Shown in pieces: positions 6,113 to 8,831 of a DNA stretch of 8,831 bases. The translations under genes were made by a program, and so were the position numbers. The DNA is taken from assembly GCA_905235495.1 (NCBI GenBank), contig CAJOMK010000039.1, positions 1-8,831 on the forward strand, given 5' to 3'. Numbering within the stretch: the first letter of the stretch is position 1; the number at the start of each line of letters is the position of its first letter. Below the pieces are notes generated by a model. The model worked only from the letters and a program-made list of their open reading frames with translations. It made no database searches and was not told the origin of the DNA. The DNA comes from an uncultured Methanobrevibacter sp. Lineage in GTDB: Archaea; Methanobacteriota; Methanobacteria; Methanobacteriales; Methanobacteriaceae.

Positions 6113-6115
6113 AAA

Positions 6116-7252
6116 ATGCCAATTATGTCCTTTGGAAGTCAGAACATTAATATAATCACAAATAAAAAAGCAATGACTATAAGGAAATTATGGAAAACCC
6201 CTTTAAAAGTTGGAGATAGGCTTCATTGTTATTGGAATTTAGCTTCTAAAGAAAAAAAGAAAATTTTTGAAGCTGAAGTCATTGATGTCAAGACACTTCC
6301 ATTTAAAGAAATAAAAAACAATGATAAATTAGCTCAGGAAGAAGGATACGAAGATTCCACTGATATGGTTAGAGAATTTAAGAAAATGTATCCTAACAAA
6401 ATCTCAGATGACGATTTGTTCCAGATCATCTATTTTGAAAAATTGGACATCAATAAATGGAAAGGGGAAAAAATCGATCAAAAAGAGATGATAACCCAAA
6501 GAGCGGATATTCTGTTTGATACAGGAAAATATGACAAATCTGTTTTATGCTATAATGCTGCATTGAAGATAGATTCTAACGATGTTTATCTTTTAAACAA
6601 AAAAGGAGACAATCTTAGCAGACTTGACCGTTTCGATGAATCCATTGAATGTTATGACAAGGCATTGGAAATCGAAGGGGATAATGAATACATTTGGAAC
6701 AATAAGGCAATAGCTATGCTTAATTCAGGCAATATTGAAGAAGCACTTGAAGCAAGCGATGGAGCATTGAAAGCTAACCCAGACAATCCTGTGGTATTAT
6801 ACTGGAGAGGATTCATTTTAGAGATTTTATCAGAATTCGATAAGGCATTGGAAGTTTATGACAAACTTATCACCATAGACAACAGCAACCCTGAAGTTTG
6901 GAATGCACGTGGAAATGTATTGACAGACATGGAAAGGTCTGAAGAGGCATTGGAGTCATATGACAAAGCTTTGGAATTATGTTTAGAAGATTCTGAAATT
7001 GATGCAACTGCACAAAACAGAAAAGGAAACGCACTTTTGGATCTTGGTAGATTCGAAGAGGCAATTGAATGTTATGATAGAGCTATTGAACTAGAGCCAA
7101 GAAACACTTCATTCTTACTCAACAAAGGGGTTGTATTGATGGAAATTGATAAATTTGATGAAGCTGAAATATTATTTACTAAAGTGCTTGCCCTTGATCC
7201 ATCAAATGATGATGCAAGAGTATTAAAAATGGAATGTTTGGAAAATATGTAA
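6116..7252 (+). CDS. ASCH-domain (YqfB-like) and TPR-repeat fusion protein, 378 aa
   Basis: Residues 10-110 look like an ASCH domain of the PUA-like fold: KKAMTIRK (17-24), PLKVGDRLHCYW (29-40), FEAEVIDVK (51-59), LAQEEGY (72-78), then a MYP...LFQIIYFEKL closing strand (91-110). ASCH domains bind RNA or modified nucleosides; the bacterial member YqfB hydrolyses N4-acetylcytidine, by recall with a Lys-Thr-Glu set. K18, T21 and E76 align by eye with these. Residues 124-365 form seven TPR units of about 34-36 residues, each with the G-x-(F/Y)-x-E-A-(I/L)-x-x-(Y)-x-x-A-L pattern (for example DRFDESIECYDKALEIE and GRFEEAIECYDRAIELEP). TPRs make a protein-binding solenoid. No signal peptide or membrane helix is seen, so it should be cytoplasmic. 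It probably brings an RNA- or nucleoside-handling domain to a protein partner. The fusion itself is read directly; the function is inference. Monocistronic by context. Confidence 0.8.
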   Translation: MPIMSFGSQNINIITNKKAMTIRKLWKTPLKVGDRLHCYWNLASKEKKKIFEAEVIDVKTLPFKEIKNNDKLAQEEGYEDSTDMVREFKKMYPNKISDDDLFQIIYFEKLDINKWKGEKIDQKEMITQRADILFDTGKYDKSVLCYNAALKIDSNDVYLLNKKGDNLSRLDRFDESIECYDKALEIEGDNEYIWNNKAIAMLNSGNIEEALEASDGALKANPDNPVVLYWRGFILEILSEFDKALEVYDKLITIDNSNPEVWNARGNVLTDMERSEEALESYDKALELCLEDSEIDATAQNRKGNALLDLGRFEEAIECYDRAIELEPRNTSFLLNKGVVLMEIDKFDEAEILFTKVLALDPSNDDARVLKMECLENM

Positions 7253-7266
7253 CTACTTTTTTTAAA

Positions 7267-7367
7267 TTTTTAAATATTTTTTACTATTTATTATTTTTAA
7301 ATATTTTTACAATTTACTGTTTTTAAATATTTTTTTACTATTTACTATTTTTTACTATTTTTTACTA
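7267..7367 (+). repeat. T-rich degenerate tandem repeat
   Basis: Three units of 27, 26 and 28 bp start at 7267, 7294 and 7320. Each opens with TTTTTAAATAT and closes with a TTTA(C/T)T(A/G) element. Two further copies of TTTTTTACTA follow at 7348-7357 and 7358-7367. The many T runs on the plus strand begin 15 nt after the ASCH-TPR stop codon and would serve as serial oligo-T terminators. Such repeats can also change copy number by slippage. Confidence 0.6.
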
Positions 7368-7480
7368 CTTTAATGATAATTAATTAGTTTATGTAGATTA
7401 TGGTATTGATAATAAATAAAAAATTGATTTTAATTAATTAAATTGAAATAATGATTAATTAAAAATAGGTTTACTATATA

Positions 7481-7503
7481 TAACTATATTTTAATAATAG
7501 TTA
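7481..7503. repeat. 7-bp inverted repeat (TAACTAT/ATAGTTA)
   Basis: TAACTAT (7481-7487) and ATAGTTA (7497-7503) are exact arms around a 9-nt A/T loop. The same core hexamers recur as the arms of the inverted repeat at 7579-7601. No function can be assigned. Confidence 0.3.
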
Positions 7504-7560
7504 GAATTAAAATAATGAAATGAAAATTTGTAGTGAAAAATAGGAAAAAATGATGAAATA

Positions 7561-7601
7561 AATAAAAAATTTTCGGCAATAGTTAAAAAAATCAAAACTA
7601 T
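7561..7601 (-). terminator. Terminator-like hairpin overlapping the stop of the M14-like gene
   Basis: ATAGTT (7579-7584) and AACTAT (7596-7601) form a 6-bp stem that includes the stop codon at 7598-7600. Read on the minus strand, the loop carries seven T and the stem is followed by further T runs to 7561. GGCAAT (7575-7580) can also pair with ATTGCC inside the gene (7611-7616). The oligo-T content makes termination of the hydrolase-like unit plausible. Confidence 0.4.
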
Positions 7602-8263
7602 AAATTGTCAATTGCCTTAACTAATTTTTCACTTAAATCATAAGTCTTTTCCATTGGCTCATATGAATAAGTTTCATAAACAATTGTTGGAATTCCACTT
7701 TCAACAACAGGAATTGTAATATAAGGAGGGCTTGTTCTATACTCTGGAGCATAATAAACAAGTTCCTCAATTTCATCCAATAATATATTCAAGTAATTGC
7801 TTGAATCATCATCAAATCCAGGAGCAAATATGAAATTGGTCTTTGCATAAGTTCCAGGCCCCTTTAAACCTTTATTGCTATGAATATCTGCAAAGAAATC
7901 ATATTCATTATCAATTATATGAGGCGCCACAAACTCTTGAGCAAGAAGCTGTCCATCCATACGACCTTCTGTTTCTGCATCAAGTTCACCTATCACATTT
8001 ATATTGTAAATATTATAAGAATAATTTAAAAGACCTTTTTTGTCCCATTCGACTATTGTATCAAACAATCCTCTATGAGCCTTGCTTTCCATTGGGTGCA
8101 TTCCAATCAAATAGGCTATTCTAACATTGGAATCTGAATTTCCAAATGGTCCATGAATATGAACAGTCCCTAAATCATTTTCTCCAATTAATTCTGCATC
8201 ATATAATGAAGAATCCACTTTCGCTTCATCTGTAGGCTCTTGAGGATAATCTTTCTTATACAT
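7598..8263 (-). CDS. Predicted small M14-like zinc hydrolase, paralogue A, 221 aa
   Basis: I do not recognise this as a named gene. The layout suggests a metallocarboxypeptidase (M14 or AstE/AspA-like) fold. H56 and E59 form HPME (HxxE, first zinc motif) within GMHPMESKAH. R101 in GRMDGQ could bind substrate carboxylate. H128 in ADIHSNKG is the likely third zinc ligand. E197 in PTIVYETYSYEP is placed like the general-base Glu. At 221 aa it is compact, and the HxxE-to-His spacing of 69 residues is shorter than in classical M14 enzymes. No signal peptide or membrane helix is visible, so it should be cytoplasmic. The start is ATG 8263, with GGATGTG five bases upstream; a GTG at 8278 in the same frame would add five residues but has no clear site. 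A damaged paralogue lies 25 nt upstream on the same strand, so the two were probably one transcript. Substrate unknown; a peptide, amide or N-acyl amino acid is inference. Confidence 0.6.
   Translation of the reverse strand: MYKKDYPQEPTDEAKVDSSLYDAELIGENDLGTVHIHGPFGNSDSNVRIAYLIGMHPMESKAHRGLFDTIVEWDKKGLLNYSYNIYNINVIGELDAETEGRMDGQLLAQEFVAPHIIDNEYDFFADIHSNKGLKGPGTYAKTNFIFAPGFDDDSSNYLNILLDEIEELVYYAPEYRTSPPYITIPVVESGIPTIVYETYSYEPMEKTYDLSEKLVKAIDNL
7926..7951. repeat. 26-nt identical patch shared with paralogue B (partner at 8619-8644)
   Basis: This segment of paralogue A encodes most of the QLLAQEFVAP stretch and is identical base for base to 8619-8644 in paralogue B, while flanking DNA differs. 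It marks the tandem duplication and could support recombination between the copies. Confidence 0.7.
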
Positions 8264-8268
8264 TTTCA

Positions 8269-8275
8269 CACATCC
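8269..8275 (-). promoter_or_regulatory. Ribosome-binding site supporting ATG 8263
   Basis: Read on the minus strand this is GGATGTG, six of seven matches to GGAGGTG, 5 nt before the ATG. It lies inside the extension that a GTG start at 8278 would add, which argues against that longer form. Confidence 0.45.
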
Positions 8276-8288
8276 CACTTAAAAAATT

Positions 8289-8831
8289 TTAAAATTCTAA
8301 ATCATCAACGACATCCACAAACTTATCCATCAAATCATAAGTTGTATTGATTGGTTCATAACAATATGTTTCATAGTTGACTGTCGGAGTTCCCGCTTGT
8401 TCTACTGGCAAAGTAATGTAAGGAGGGCTGGATTGGTCACTTGGGAAATAATAAACCAATTCGGCATCTTATTTAAGATCTTTTGAACAAAAGCATCTGA
8501 CTTTTCATCCTTTCCCACTGCAAAGACAAAATTGGTCTCTTCATAAGTTCCTGAAATCATCCCCTTATTACTGTGAACATCTACAAAAAGGTTATAATCA
8601 TTGCTGATGACGTGAGGAGCCACAAACTCTTGAGCAAGAAGCTGCCCGTCCATTCTGCCTTCATCATCAGTATCGTAATTTGTTACATTGATTTTGTATA
8701 TATAATAACAATAATCTAAAGAGCTGTTCTTTGCTACGACAGTATCAAACAATGCCTTATGTGCCTTGCTTTCAAATGGATGCATACCAATTGAATAGGC
8801 TACTTTAATGTCTGAGTTTGGGTTTCCAAAA
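8289..8831 (-). pseudogene. Paralogue B of the M14-like hydrolase: frameshifted and cut by the window edge
   Basis: The gene enters from the right edge. The first readable residues are FGNPNSDIKVAYSIG, then MHPFESKAH (HxxE), EGRMDGQLLAQEFVAPH, VDVHSNKG and TNFVFA, parallel to paralogue A throughout. The ATG at 8785 is internal and not the start. After KILNK the frame breaks near 8465-8470: the open frame runs into a stop at 8402-8404. The homologous C-terminal part (ELVYY, SPPYIT, NYETYCYEP, TYDL, ending DDLEF) continues in another frame to a stop at 8289-8291. Restoring one G (AAGATGCC to AAGGATGCC) would rejoin the two. The break removes the predicted catalytic Glu of the YET motif from the main product. 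By eye well over half of the aligned residues match paralogue A. Either a recent inactivation or a sequencing error; the intact reading of both halves argues for a young event. Confidence 0.7.
8619..8644. repeat. 26-nt identical patch shared with paralogue A (partner at 7926-7951)
   Basis: Second copy of the identical patch. Equal synonymous codons across nine codons suggest recent duplication, gene conversion or strong constraint on this motif. Confidence 0.7.

Larger units (their letters stand above)
7253..7597. other. Gene-free, low-complexity AT-rich stretch between convergent genes
   Basis: This 345-nt gap lies between the stop codons of the plus-strand ASCH-TPR gene and the minus-strand hydrolase-like gene. 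The left third is a T-rich tandem repeat. The rest is AT-rich, with a 7-bp inverted repeat at 7481-7503 and a terminator-like repeat at the right end. No open reading frame or RNA gene is supported. The gap probably serves mainly as a two-way termination zone. Confidence 0.6.

Noticed and set aside
6870..7064. Minus-strand open frame of 64 codons within the TPR region
   Set aside because: It is antisense to well-formed TPR repeats, with odd composition (rich in His, Cys, Leu) and no family likeness.
7267..7367. CRISPR-like array
   Set aside because: The units are T-rich, degenerate and directly joined, with no unique spacers and no cas genes.
7843..8124. Plus-strand open frame of 93 codons opposite the M14-like gene
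   Set aside because: It is antisense to conserved HPME and HSNKG motifs shared by both paralogues, so the minus strand is the coding one.
8460..8475. Programmed ribosomal frameshift in paralogue B
   Set aside because: There is no canonical slippery heptamer; a -1 slip before the AAG codon would meet a TAA at once, and paralogue A makes the same protein in one frame.
8402..8785. A complete separate 127-residue protein at the right end
   Set aside because: Homology to paralogue A continues upstream of the ATG at 8785 to the window edge and, in another frame, downstream to 8289, so this is only the middle of a larger broken gene.

Overview
The window looks like chromosomal DNA of a methanogenic archaeon of the Methanobacteriales, most likely Methanobrevibacter. 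I infer this from the very AT-rich intergenic DNA, the AGGAGG and AAGGTGAT ribosome-binding sites, the TATA-like and oligo-T control signals, a secreted Ig-repeat protein of the adhesin-like kind common in that genus, and an archaeal GlmU-like enzyme carrying the archaeal set of acetyltransferase residues. No rRNA, tRNA, CRISPR array, integrase or transposase was recognised.

Layout. (1) Positions 1-238 are non-coding and hold a hairpin/oligo-T terminator and a duplicated T-rich element (read on the minus strand), just downstream of a minus-strand gene. (2) 239-1603 (minus) encodes a secreted protein of four Ig-like repeats of about 90 residues with no visible anchor. (3) 1604-1985 is a divergent control region with a perfect 8-bp inverted repeat next to the minus-strand TATA box. 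(4) 1989-5970 (plus) is a metabolic cluster: GlmU-like sugar nucleotidyltransferase/acetyltransferase, gamma-class carbonic anhydrase-like protein, HisC aminotransferase, and a radical SAM protein of the anaerobic ribonucleotide reductase activase type. (5) 6116-7252 (plus) encodes an unusual fusion of an N-terminal ASCH (PUA-like, YqfB-like) domain to seven TPR repeats. (6) 7253-7597 is a gene-free, low-complexity stretch with a T-rich tandem repeat and several small inverted repeats. (7) 7598-8831 (minus) holds two tandem paralogues of a small predicted M14-like zinc hydrolase. The upstream copy is cut by the window edge and carries a one-base frameshift that separates the last conserved block.

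How the genes fit together. GlmU would make nucleotide-activated amino sugars for pseudomurein and surface glycans. HisC serves histidine synthesis, the radical SAM protein probably serves anaerobic deoxynucleotide synthesis, and the gamma-CA homologue may serve CO2/bicarbonate supply. The gaps between these genes (55-159 nt) contain terminator- or promoter-like signals, so they look like neighbouring units more than one tight operon. The best candidates for undescribed biology are the ASCH-TPR fusion and the tandem M14-like pair. A weaker candidate is the palindromic site beside the promoter of the surface protein.
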